Positions 31,400 through 40,392 of a DNA stretch of 64,000 nucleotides are shown piece after piece. The position numbers and the translations under genes are program-made. Location of the stretch: the NCBI RefSeq assembly GCF_003202155.1, contig NZ_QFLI01000002.1, forward strand, positions 682,001 through 746,000. The letters are read 5' to 3'. Numbering within the stretch: position 1 is the first letter of the stretch; every line of letters starts with the position of its first letter. The notes below the pieces were generated by a model. The model was not told where the DNA came from and did not search any database. It saw only the letters and a list, made by a program, of their open reading frames with translations. Origin of the DNA: Marinifilum breve. GTDB lineage: Bacteria; Bacteroidota; Bacteroidia; Bacteroidales; Marinifilaceae.

Positions 31400-33907
31400 A
31401 TGAAAAAACATTTACTGACATTTCTATTTCTTTTAATAGGAATTGGTGTTTTTGCACAGAAAACACCTGTTACAAAGGCAAACTATGAATTACCTGCAAG
31501 GTTCTCTCCTACCAAATTGAGATCAATGGTATTTTCAACCAGAGTACGTCCACACTGGCTTAAAAACGGTGAAAAATTTTGGTATGCCTACCAAACTTCC
31601 GAAGGATTAAACTATTATTTGGTTGATCCGGCAAGAAACATGAAAAGCAAGCTTTTTGATCCTGTAAAAATGGCTGCTGATATGAGTCGCTTAACTGGCG
31701 ATCCTTTCGATGCAAAACACATGGGCATAAAAAAAATGAAATTCATTAAGAACGAAAGAGTTGTTCAGTTCGAAGTGAAAAGTAAATTGGCCGAAGAAGA
31801 GGAGAAAGATGAAGAAAACGGCGACAAGCAGGAAGAAGAGAAAGACGGCAAGAAAAAAGACAAAAAGAAAAAGATGGTTGCCAAAGTTTGGCATTTCGAA
31901 TACGAAATAGCTAGCAGAAAACTTCGACTTTTAGATGATTTTGAAAAGCCATTGGAACAAAAGAAATGGGCTTCGGTTGCTCCTAACCAGGAGTATGTAA
32001 TTTTTGCAAAACATCACAACCTTTATTGGATGGATGCCGAGAACTACAAGAAAGCTCAGAAAAACGAAAAAGACACTACCATTGTTGAGCACCAATTAAC
32101 CACTGATGGTATTAAGGATTATGCTTATGGCGATACCGGATATGGTAAAACCAATACCGAAAAAGAGAAAGAAAAAGATGACAGAAAAGCTGCTTACGTA
32201 ACTTTCTCGCACGATTCAAAGAAATTTGCAATTATCCGCGAAGACGAAAGAAAAGTGAAAGACCTTTGGGTATTGAACTCGGTTGCAAAAGGTCGTCCTA
32301 CTTTGGAAACATACAAGTATCATATGGCAGGAGAAAAAGAAGCTCCTCAATATGAAATGCAAGTATTCGATTTTGAGACAAAAGAATCAGTTGTTATAAA
32401 AGCTGATGCATGGAAAGATCAAACCCTTCGCATCTTAAGAGCTCCGCGCAAAAAGGTAAATGCTGATGATGATTTGAAATTCTCTAAATGGCTTTCGAAA
32501 AACAGCGATTTGATTTACTTCCAACGTCAAAGTCGTGATATGAAACGAGTTGATATCTGCTCGGCAAATACAACGACAGGTGAAGTAAAAGTAATTATAG
32601 AGGAAAGATTAAATACATATATCGAAACTCGTAATCTGATTACCATTAACAATGGAAAAGAGTTCATTCACTGGTCGGAACGCGATGGTTGGGCTCACTT
32701 CTACCTTTACGATGCAGAAGGAAACGTGAAAAACCAAATTACATCAGGCCCTTGGCATGCCGACGAAGTACAAGGTGTTGATGAAAAGAACAGAGTGCTT
32801 TATTTCACTGCCAATGGTCATGAAAAAGGAGAAGATCCTTACTATGCTCACTTGTACAGAGTAAACTTTGATGGTACTGGTTTGAAATTGCTAAACAAAG
32901 GAGATTTCAATCATGAAGTAAGCTTGAATGATCAAAACCATTACTTTGTAAACAACTCTTCAAGAGTAAATACAACTCCTGAATCGAAACTATACGATAC
33001 ACGTGGTAATAAGATTATGGATTTGGAAACAGCTGATCTTTCATTGCTATTCGAAGCTGGCTACAAGTTTCCGGAAATCTTTACTGTGAAAGCTGGTGAC
33101 GGCGTAACTGACCTTTACGGTGTAATGTACAAGCCATTTGATTTTGATGAGAACAAGAAATATCCAATCTTGACTTACGTATATCCTGGTCCACAAACCG
33201 AAGCGGTTTATAAGAGTTTCTCAACTCGCATGGATCGTGCTGATCGTATGGCCCAATTCGGATTTATTGTTGTTACCATGGGACACAGAGGTGGTCACCC
33301 AGATCGTTCAAAATGGTATCACAACTACGGATATCAAAACATGAGAGATTATCCTCTTCTTGACAAGAAAGTGGCTTTGGAACGTTTGGCTAATCGTCAT
33401 GATTTCATTGATATCAGCAGAGTTGGTATTTTCGGTCACTCAGGTGGTGGATTCATGTCTACAGCTGCAATGTTTGTATATCCAGATTTCTTTAAAGTAG
33501 CAGTATCGGCTGCAGGTAACCACGATAACAACATTTACAACCGTTGGTGGAGTGAAACTCACCATGGAGTAAAAGAAGTAGTTACTGAAAAGGATACTAC
33601 ATTCCAGTACAAGATTGCAACCAACCCAAGCCTGGCTAAGAATTTAAAAGGTAAGCTTTTACTGGTAACCGGTGATATTGATAACAATGTGCATCCTGCG
33701 AATACTGTAAGAGTTGCAAATGCTTTGATTAAAGCGAATAAAAGATTCGACTTCTTCATTTACCCTGGCCAGCGTCATGGCTTTGGTAACATGAGCGAAT
33801 ACTCTTTCTGGTTAAGAAGTGAATATTTCTGTAAGCACCTATTGGGTGATTACCGTGAAGGAGCTGACTTCATTGAAATGCAAAATGAAACACCTAAAAC
33901 CTGGTAA
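31400..33907 (+). CDS. S9 family prolyl oligopeptidase / dipeptidyl peptidase IV-like
   Basis: This 835-residue exported serine peptidase has a signal peptide (MKKHLLTFLFLLIGIGVFAQ). Residues about 100-540 form a DPPIV-type beta propeller. The C-terminal alpha/beta-hydrolase has the nucleophile elbow GHSGGG with Ser681, Asp761 in GDIDNNVH and His793 in GQRHGFG. Residues about 132-160 form an unusual Glu/Lys-rich insertion (EEEEKDEENGDKQEEEK, then KKKDKKKKM). It likely cleaves oligopeptides in the periplasm for nutrition. Confidence 0.92.
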   Translation: MKKHLLTFLFLLIGIGVFAQKTPVTKANYELPARFSPTKLRSMVFSTRVRPHWLKNGEKFWYAYQTSEGLNYYLVDPARNMKSKLFDPVKMAADMSRLTGDPFDAKHMGIKKMKFIKNERVVQFEVKSKLAEEEEKDEENGDKQEEEKDGKKKDKKKKMVAKVWHFEYEIASRKLRLLDDFEKPLEQKKWASVAPNQEYVIFAKHHNLYWMDAENYKKAQKNEKDTTIVEHQLTTDGIKDYAYGDTGYGKTNTEKEKEKDDRKAAYVTFSHDSKKFAIIREDERKVKDLWVLNSVAKGRPTLETYKYHMAGEKEAPQYEMQVFDFETKESVVIKADAWKDQTLRILRAPRKKVNADDDLKFSKWLSKNSDLIYFQRQSRDMKRVDICSANTTTGEVKVIIEERLNTYIETRNLITINNGKEFIHWSERDGWAHFYLYDAEGNVKNQITSGPWHADEVQGVDEKNRVLYFTANGHEKGEDPYYAHLYRVNFDGTGLKLLNKGDFNHEVSLNDQNHYFVNNSSRVNTTPESKLYDTRGNKIMDLETADLSLLFEAGYKFPEIFTVKAGDGVTDLYGVMYKPFDFDENKKYPILTYVYPGPQTEAVYKSFSTRMDRADRMAQFGFIVVTMGHRGGHPDRSKWYHNYGYQNMRDYPLLDKKVALERLANRHDFIDISRVGIFGHSGGGFMSTAAMFVYPDFFKVAVSAAGNHDNNIYNRWWSETHHGVKEVVTEKDTTFQYKIATNPSLAKNLKGKLLLVTGDIDNNVHPANTVRVANALIKANKRFDFFIYPGQRHGFGNMSEYSFWLRSEYFCKHLLGDYREGADFIEMQNETPKTW

Positions 33908-33928
33908 TTCATTTTTCAGATAATATTC

Positions 33929-33961
33929 ATCCCGATTTGCACTGCAGATCGGGATTTTTTG
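33929..33961 (+). terminator. Terminator of the S9 peptidase gene
   Basis: ATCCCGAT (33929-33936) pairs with ATCGGGAT (33948-33955) and is followed by a T-run. Confidence 0.75.
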
Positions 33962-34406
33962 TGAGGCTCTCACTCCAAAGTGAGATTCTCACTAATTTAA
34001 TTCCAATTTGATAACCAAAAACTGACAACCAGCAACCAATAACTGCCCAATCGCAAAAAACATCACCTTCTACGTCTACAACTTTGGGTCCTTGGTGAAT
34101 ACCCTTCGTGTTCCTTTGTGGTTTATTTTACTTAAGATCTCTTCCGTCGCATGTTAAGATTCCATATTCATAAAGGCATGCAGTTGCGACGATTATTTAT
34201 AAAACTTACTAACCCAGGGCAACATTCGCGTAGCTCATTCACCTTGGGCTATAAAGATCACGCTCCTCTGGAGCTTTATTTACAAGTAACTAGTAATCAG
34301 TTAGCATTTTTCCCTGACAACCGATAACCGAAATCTGACAATGCGATAGCTTTGCTGAAAACATCAAATCATTCCATATGTGCATTACAAAATGTTATCT
34401 TGCAAT
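33962..34406. other. Gene-free region with three repeat elements
   Basis: CTCACTCCAAAGTGAG (about 33969-33984) is a small hairpin. Family R1 (CGTCGCA...TGCGACG) is at 34145-34191. A CCCAGGG...CCTTGGG element (family R4) is at about 34212-34248, with a relative at 44826-44867. No coding sequence is evident. Confidence 0.5.
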
Positions 34407-35147
34407 ATGAAACTAATCCTTACCCTTATACTAACATCTTTTATTGTGACCAATTCAAGTTCATTCAAATCGGAACAACTTAAATACCCTCGTGTTCGTG
34501 ATGCATATTCCGAAAAAGAAAATGGCATCTTGAAACTTCTTGAAGATAAGAACATCAAAATTGATGAATTAGAAGTGTACTTGCGTGCTTTTAAATTCGG
34601 GCAAAAAATTCAGCTGTGGGGTAAAAACAAATCAGATCAAAAGTTCAAATTGATCAAAGAATATAAAGTCTGTAGAAAATCGGGTAAGCTTGGCCCAAAA
34701 AGAAAACAAGGCGATTTACAAGTCCCTGAAGGATTCTATTATATTGATCGATTTAATCCTGCCAGCAATTTCCACCTCTCTTTGGGCATTAACTATCCAA
34801 ACCAATCAGATTTATTTTGGGCCGATAAAACCGATCCTGGCGGAGATATCTTCATCCACGGATCACGTGTAACCGTTGGCTGTTTGCCAATTACCGACGA
34901 TCAAATCAAAGAATTGTACATCTTTTGTGTAGAGGCAAAAAGCAATGGTCAGAATCAAATTCCGGTTCATATCTTCCCTGCCAAACTATCGAATAAAAAC
35001 TTTGAAGTACTTCTTTCCAAGTACAAAACTGATACTGATAAAACCAACCTATGGAAAGTACAAAAACTTGCCTATGATGCTTTCAACAAATCAAGGCAAA
35101 TTCCTGAAGTTAAATTTTTAAGGAATGGGATGCATAAAATAGAATAA
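34407..35147 (+). CDS. L,D-transpeptidase (YkuD) family protein
   Basis: This 246-residue exported protein has an N-terminal hydrophobic segment (MKLILTLILTSFIVTNSSS). The catalytic domain covers about 60-175, with IHGSRVTVGCLPIT giving His151 and catalytic Cys159. It probably forms 3-3 cross-links in peptidoglycan or attaches proteins to it, or it may be a murein endopeptidase-like ErfK relative. Start 34407 is chosen because the signal peptide begins there. Confidence 0.85.
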   Translation: MKLILTLILTSFIVTNSSSFKSEQLKYPRVRDAYSEKENGILKLLEDKNIKIDELEVYLRAFKFGQKIQLWGKNKSDQKFKLIKEYKVCRKSGKLGPKRKQGDLQVPEGFYYIDRFNPASNFHLSLGINYPNQSDLFWADKTDPGGDIFIHGSRVTVGCLPITDDQIKELYIFCVEAKSNGQNQIPVHIFPAKLSNKNFEVLLSKYKTDTDKTNLWKVQKLAYDAFNKSRQIPEVKFLRNGMHKIE

Positions 35148-35172
35148 AGAACTTATCGTTCTATTTTTAATA

Positions 35173-35197
35173 GCAGCTCACACTTAATGTGAACTGC
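35173..35197. terminator. Hairpin between convergent genes
   Basis: GCAGCTCACA and TGTGAACTGC pair with one mismatch around CTTAA. There is no long T-run. A similar CACACTTAATGTG string occurs at about 20693. Confidence 0.45.
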
Positions 35198-35227
35198 TCA
35201 ATCATGTTCCATTATTCAATATCAAAC

Positions 35228-36274
35228 TTATTCAATCGATTGGCAAAACTCTTTTAGAATTTCAGCTGTTGTATCCCAATCTATACATTCATCGGTAACC
35301 GAAACTCCATATTTCAATTCCTTCTTATTATCGGGAATGGATTGCTTTCCAAATTCTAAATTACTTTCAAGCATAAAACCCATAATAGATTTATTGCCAT
35401 TTTGTATTTGCTCTGCAATATCCTGAAGTACAACTTTCTGATTTATGGCTTGCTTACCTGAATTGGCATGACTACAGTCAATCATGATTTTCGGATCAAT
35501 TCCCAATCCATTCAATTTGTCTTCAATTTCCTGAACATACTTGGTTTCGTAGTTTGGTTCCTTTCCTCCTCGAAGTATGATATGAGTATTGGGATTTCCT
35601 AATGTTCTTATCACCGATACATTTCCACTTGGATTGATACTCACAAAGTTTTGCGGAGCGCCCACGGCTTGCATTGCATTTAAAGCGATATCAATATTTC
35701 CATCAGTACCATTTTTGAAACCTACAACTGAAGACAATCCACTTGCCATATTTCTATGACTTTGCGATTCGGTTGTTCTGGCTCCAATTGCAGTCCAAGA
35801 AAACAAATCTTGAATGTATTGTGGGGTAACAATATCTAAAGCTTCACCCGCTGCTGGCAACCCCAATTCTGCAATGTATACCAAAAGCTCTCTTGCCTGC
35901 TTTAAACCTTCTTGTATCTGACAAGAATTATCCATGTGCGGATCATTGATTAAACCTTTCCACCCTACAGTAGTTCGTGGCTTCTCAAAATAAACTCTCA
36001 TCACAATGAAGATTTTATCTTTTAATTCATCAGCCAAGAGCTTGATTTTTTGTGCATACTCTTTGGCAGCCTTAATATCATGAATAGAACAAGGACCCAC
36101 AATTGCCAATATTCTCTTGTCTCTCCCACTTAGTATATTTTTTATAGTACTTTGTCCTTTATGAACTGTATTGATACATTTTTCAGTTAAAGGGTAAAGC
36201 TCTTTTAATGCTATGGGAGTTATGATGGATTGTTCAACACTTACATTTAAATTTTCTATTCTTGGATCTACCAT
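35228..36274 (-). CDS. aroG: 3-deoxy-7-phosphoheptulonate synthase, class I-alpha (AroF/G/H type)
   Basis: This 348-residue protein contains VGPCSIHD, MRVYFEKPRTTVGWKGLINDP, WTAIGARTTESQSHR, LRGGKEPNY and MIDCSHANSGK, all hallmarks of the E. coli AroFGH class, which is feedback-inhibited by an aromatic amino acid through its N-terminal extension. It condenses PEP and erythrose-4-phosphate. The window thus encodes two unrelated-type DAHP synthases, this one outside the attenuated operon. Which amino acid inhibits it is not readable. Confidence 0.93.
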   Translation of the reverse strand: MVDPRIENLNVSVEQSIITPIALKELYPLTEKCINTVHKGQSTIKNILSGRDKRILAIVGPCSIHDIKAAKEYAQKIKLLADELKDKIFIVMRVYFEKPRTTVGWKGLINDPHMDNSCQIQEGLKQARELLVYIAELGLPAAGEALDIVTPQYIQDLFSWTAIGARTTESQSHRNMASGLSSVVGFKNGTDGNIDIALNAMQAVGAPQNFVSINPSGNVSVIRTLGNPNTHIILRGGKEPNYETKYVQEIEDKLNGLGIDPKIMIDCSHANSGKQAINQKVVLQDIAEQIQNGNKSIMGFMLESNLEFGKQSIPDNKKELKYGVSVTDECIDWDTTAEILKEFCQSIE

Positions 36275-36453
36275 AGGGGTATTCTAGTTTGGTCAATATA
36301 GTTAATGAATACAGATGTTTTCTGATTCGTTCCGAATTTAGTTTTTATTTCTTAGTGAATGAAAAATATAGCTTACAGATTAACCGATTTTTGAGACTTT
36401 TTCTACACAAACGATTTCGATTCACGAATTAGTTACCTATGCATATTTTTTCT
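36275..36453. other. Divergent spacer aroG / rsgA leader
   Basis: No gene is seen. The aroG promoter is expected here on the minus strand, but no clear TAnnTTTG element was found. There is no attenuator-like terminator upstream of aroG. Confidence 0.35.
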
Positions 36454-36461
36454 TATTTTTG
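36429..36461 (+). promoter_or_regulatory. Putative promoter of the rsgA leader
   Basis: TTAG (36429-36432, one mismatch to TTTG), a 21-nt spacer and TATTTTTG (36454-36461) form a near-consensus promoter. Transcription would begin near 36468, giving a leader of about 170 nt before rsgA. Confidence 0.5.
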
Positions 36462-36467
36462 CAGTTC

Positions 36468-36598
36468 ATGATTAAAAGAACAACTTCTACATATCATTCG
36501 GAGTCCGCATTATAGGCAAGTCATTGGATTTGTCTCGAATCAACTTGCCGACACTTCAATTCTAGCATCATTTTTATTTGATGCCCAGTTTTTTATAC
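36468..36598 (+). ncRNA. Structured leader or small RNA upstream of rsgA
   Basis: Two hairpins are seen: GGCAAGT (36515-36521) with ACTTGCC (36543-36549), and GCATCA (36565-36570) with TGATGC (36579-36584), the latter followed by CCAGTTTTTTAT like a terminator. A 15-codon ORF (MIKRTTSTYHSESAL-stop, 36468-36515) precedes and touches the first hairpin. It may be an attenuator-like leader or a separate small RNA; I recognise no known family. Confidence 0.45.
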
Positions 36599-36635
36599 CG
36601 TAAATTTTAGAAAGATATTTCAGCTTTTAGTAGTT

Positions 36636-37715
36636 ATGGCTGAAACTAAACCGAATGTAATGAATACACTAAATAAATTGGGATGGTCTGATTTTTTTGA
36701 ATCATCTCTTACTTCAGAAGAAAAACAAAACATGGCAATTGGTCGTGTTTCAACAGTGAACAAGTCGAATTGTATCGTAATCCATGAAAATGGAAGTAAA
36801 ACCTGTGAGTTAGCAGGAAATTTAATGTTTGGGTTAGAAGAAAATGAAAAACCCAAAACTGGCGACTGGGTTTTGTTTCTGGATTATGGCGATTTGGGGA
36901 TCATTTCGAGAGTATTGCCAAGATACAATTGCCTTTCGAGACAAAAATCAGGAAAAGAAATTGCAGCGCAGATTATAGCTGCAAATATCGATTATGCTGT
37001 TATCGTTCAATGTCTTGAAATTGGCTTAAACCTAAGAAGATTAGAGCGCACTTTGGTTCAATTGCAAAATTGTAATATCGAGCCCATTGTTCTGATCAAC
37101 AAAACCGATTTACCTGTTGACGATGAACAAGAAGAAATCATGAATTTCATGATTGACACTTATCAGGCAATTCCCATTAGTGCAAGCGATGGAAGCAATT
37201 TGAATTTGCTAAAGGATAAGATTCTAACAGGTAAATCCTATGTTTTTATTGGAGCATCAGGAGTCGGAAAATCCTCAATCATCAATTCTTTGCAAGAAGG
37301 AAAGGATTTAAAAACAGGAGAAATTAGTCAGGCTACCATGAAGGGAGCACATACCACAACTTCAAGAGAATTGTACATCCTAAAAAATGGTGGACTTGTA
37401 ATTGACACGCCTGGCACTCGGGAATTTGGATTGACGACTTCTAGTGTTGAGTCAGGGGTATCTGGCTTTCATGGAATCGGTGATCTTGCCAAAGGTTGTA
37501 AGTTTCATAACTGCACACATACCAACGAGAAAGGATGTAAAGTATTAAAGGCCGTTAAAACTGGAAATCTTTCAGAAGATGAATATGAAAGCTTTATGCG
37601 CTTGAATCGGGAAATGGAACATTATGAAAGTAGCCTACAAGACCGAAAACAGAAAGGAAAGAAGCTTTCCAAAATCATTAAGAACATGAAGAAATCTGGT
37701 TATAAAAATCATTAA
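36636..37715 (+). CDS. rsgA: Ribosome small-subunit GTPase A
   Basis: This 359-residue circularly permuted GTPase assists late maturation of the 30S subunit. It has an N-terminal OB fold (about 35-95), G4 motif NKTD (155-158) before the P-loop GASGVGKS (206-213), DTPGTREFG, and a C-terminal zinc-binding region GCKFHNCTHTNEKGCKV. The first 35 residues before the OB fold are longer than in some homologues. It is followed by a strong terminator, so it is monocistronic. Confidence 0.95.
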   Translation: MAETKPNVMNTLNKLGWSDFFESSLTSEEKQNMAIGRVSTVNKSNCIVIHENGSKTCELAGNLMFGLEENEKPKTGDWVLFLDYGDLGIISRVLPRYNCLSRQKSGKEIAAQIIAANIDYAVIVQCLEIGLNLRRLERTLVQLQNCNIEPIVLINKTDLPVDDEQEEIMNFMIDTYQAIPISASDGSNLNLLKDKILTGKSYVFIGASGVGKSSIINSLQEGKDLKTGEISQATMKGAHTTTSRELYILKNGGLVIDTPGTREFGLTTSSVESGVSGFHGIGDLAKGCKFHNCTHTNEKGCKVLKAVKTGNLSEDEYESFMRLNREMEHYESSLQDRKQKGKKLSKIIKNMKKSGYKNH

Positions 37716-37721
37716 GATCAT

Positions 37722-37758
37722 GAGACTGTTTCTTGAAAGGAGACAGTCTCTTTTTTTT
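37722..37758 (+). terminator. Terminator of rsgA
   Basis: GAGACTGT (37722-37729) pairs with ACAGTCTC (37743-37750), followed by eight T. Confidence 0.85.
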
Positions 37759-37818
37759 CACTGTTATCAGATAAAACAATTAGGAAATTAGCTTATTCTA
37801 CAAGAATAAACTGAGCCT

Positions 37819-38892
37819 TCATGAAATACATCTTCTGGATACTGATTCTTCTGAAAACCTCCGAATATCAATCTCTTTATCGAGAATGTAATTTCGGTTT
37901 ACCAATGAATACATCATTTCGCGAGCAAAATATGGTGCCAGTATCACTCCTTTTGTTCCCAAGCCATTAAAAACAGCTATATGCTGATTATTGGGGTGCA
38001 CGCCTAAAACCGGACGTCGATCGCTCACTGCTGGACGAATGCCTGACCAATGACTAATAATTTTGTAAGGCAAAGAAATGAGTCTGTCCAATCGTGATAA
38101 CAGATCTGCCTTGGTATCGAGAACCGTTTTTCCATTCTGTTTTGAATAATCATAGCTTGCACCCACTTTAAAGCGAGAATTGCCCATTGGCATCACAAAT
38201 AGATTCTCATCGATGATGTAATCTTCAGGCAATTTATTACATTCTATTTCAATTAGTTCTCCTTTTGTTGGAATAAACGATATGTTTTTAAAATAAGGAT
38301 TCTTTGTTGCATGATGACCTTCACAAAATACAATGGTTTTAGCAGTTACGCCATGCCAGGTGATATGCCCATTTATAAATCCAATATCCTGATACTTAAA
38401 ATTGGCTTCGATTAGATGGCCTTTTTCTTTAAAAAACTTTTTCAGCTCTGCTAAAAGCTTTGCCAAATCGAGATAACCCGACTTCCCTACTCGATTGAAC
38501 AGATTAAAGTTGTCCATTCCCCGTTTTATCCAACCTATGTCGGCACTTTCCATATAATCCGAGAAGTCTCCATCGAATATTCGTTCATTCCAAACTCGAA
38601 TTTCGTTCTCGTTTAGTGGCTGGGTAAAATCTACTGGATGTAAAAACTGTTGACCAAGTTCATTCTCAATATCTTGATAAAGATTGGTCATTACGGGCAG
38701 CAATTCATCAACATTCCAATTCTTGGCAAGTTTATCGAAAATAGCGGGATTATATCTTCTGGTTGCAACATCCGAAGTCAAACTTCCTTCGGGACATGAA
38801 ACAATCTTAAATTTATGACCTGCTTTGTACATATCTTAAGCAAGAAGAGAGCCGGCAATGCCTTGTCCAACAATCAGGAATTGATTATCCAT
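37819..38892 (-). pseudogene. FAD-dependent oxidoreductase, inactivated copy
   Basis: This is a paralogue of the gene at 38992-40038. From the ATG at 38892 it reads MDNQFLIVGQGIAGSLLA and then a TAA stop at codon 19 (38838-38836), where the intact copy has a Tyr codon (LLAYNMYKAG). The frame then continues from DMYKAGHKFKIV to the end. Further decay is visible: the FAD-region AAGLFNP of the paralogue reads ATRRYNP here, and the C-terminus runs past the usual RRF end. Restarting at Met21 would lack the GxGxxG nucleotide-binding strand. Confidence 0.85.
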
Positions 38893-38991
38893 AGGAATTT
38901 GTAGTTTAAGTAAATTGTTTTTTATGTACGCTACATCTAACAAAATGTTACCATTTGCTTACAAAAGTCGAACAAAAAACAAAGGATGAAA

Positions 38992-40038
38992 CTACTTCAT
39001 GAATCTTCGAATATCGATTTCAGGAGCTAATGGATAATCACTCACAGAAAGAAATCGTGTCATTTCACGAGCAAAGTATGGTGCCAACATTACCCCTTTT
39101 GTTCCCAAACCATTAAAAATGGCAATGTGTTCATGCAAAGGATGAATTCCAAGAATAGGACGACGATCGGAAACCGTTGGACGAACTCCTGCCCATTGAT
39201 TAATCACTTTGTAAGGCAAATCAATTAAATCATCTAACCTGGATATGATGTCCATTTTTGCTTCTTCGGTGGTTTCCTCATCCAGCTGTGTCCAATCATA
39301 AGTGGCTCCTACCTTGAAACGATGATTTCCAACAGGCATCACAAAAAGCTTTTTGTTCAAAATGTAATCCTCTTGCAATTCATCACATTGTATTTCGAGC
39401 AGCTCTCCCTTTGTTGGTTTAAAAGCCAGATCACCAAAGTATGGATTCTCGGTGGCCCGATACCCTTCACAAAAGACAATTGTTTCGGCCATTAATCCAT
39501 GCCATGAGATTTGCTTATCGATAAAACCCAAATCTTTGTAATCGAAATATGAATCCACAATTAGTCCTTCTCGCTTAAAGAACTTGCGCAGTTTCTTCAG
39601 CATCTTTGGTAAATCCACATAGCCCGATTGGGTAACCTTCCCGTAAGCATGCATTCCTTTGATGCCTTTGCCAACATGATTAACATGTATATCAGAAATA
39701 AAATCGCCAAAGTTGTCTTGAGCTCTTCTCTCCTTCCACATCACGCTTTCATGTTCGGATAGAGGCTTTAAAATATCCTTCTCATATAAGAACTTATGCC
39801 CCAACAGCTCTTCCAACTCACGGTAGGTTTCAAACATTACGGGCAAACAATCATCAACCATCCAACTTTTGGTTAATCGTTTAAACACAAGCGGATTGAA
39901 CAAACCTGCAGCAATATCCGAAGCTTTGCGAAGCTCAAGACTCGATACAATTTTAAAGCTTAAACCTGCCTTATACATGTTATAAGCCAACAATGAGCCT
40001 GCAATACCTTGCCCGACGATTAAAAACTGTTTGTTCAT
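38992..40038 (-). CDS. FAD-dependent oxidoreductase (DAO family)
   Basis: This 348-residue protein has an N-terminal dinucleotide-binding motif, IVGQGIAGSLLA (7-18), AAGLFNP (about residues 48-54), and C-terminal GVRPTVSDRRPILGIHP and FNGLGTKGVMLAPYFAREM, as in glycine oxidase / D-amino-acid oxidase family flavoproteins. The substrate is unknown. The adjacent degenerate paralogue lies 99 bp downstream, showing an old tandem duplication. Confidence 0.85.
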   Translation of the reverse strand: MNKQFLIVGQGIAGSLLAYNMYKAGLSFKIVSSLELRKASDIAAGLFNPLVFKRLTKSWMVDDCLPVMFETYRELEELLGHKFLYEKDILKPLSEHESVMWKERRAQDNFGDFISDIHVNHVGKGIKGMHAYGKVTQSGYVDLPKMLKKLRKFFKREGLIVDSYFDYKDLGFIDKQISWHGLMAETIVFCEGYRATENPYFGDLAFKPTKGELLEIQCDELQEDYILNKKLFVMPVGNHRFKVGATYDWTQLDEETTEEAKMDIISRLDDLIDLPYKVINQWAGVRPTVSDRRPILGIHPLHEHIAIFNGLGTKGVMLAPYFAREMTRFLSVSDYPLAPEIDIRRFMK

Positions 40039-40392
40039 TTGATTCTATAAGTTGACGATTGGTACTTTCTTATATAAAAGTTAAGAATTTCATAAGTAAA
40101 CCTAAACATTTTCCACCAAATAAAGAGTAAAAGATCCTTTTTTATTGCCAATTGCTTTGTGATTTATCCAAATGAACTACTTTTGCAATGTTTATTTATT
40201 CTAAATAGCAATTAAAAGCTTTTAGTATCAAGTTGCAAGTTACAAGATGATTGAATTATTAATTCATGTTCGGGTTTAAGCCCCCCTCTGCCTGGAGGCA
40301 TCTTCCCTGAAGGGAATAAATTAGCATTAAGGACAGATGTACTTGTTAATTGATACTTGACACTTTATACTTATTACATATTACTTAACAAC
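40039..40392. other. Divergent spacer before trhO
   Basis: No gene is seen. A promoter-like pair TTTG (40156-40159) and TACTTTTG (40178-40185), 18 nt apart, points toward trhO. ATCAAGTTGCAAGTTACAAG (about 40228-40247) is the CAAGT repeat, and a family R3 copy (CCTGGAGG, CTTCCCTGAAGGGAA) lies at about 40283-40320. Confidence 0.45.
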
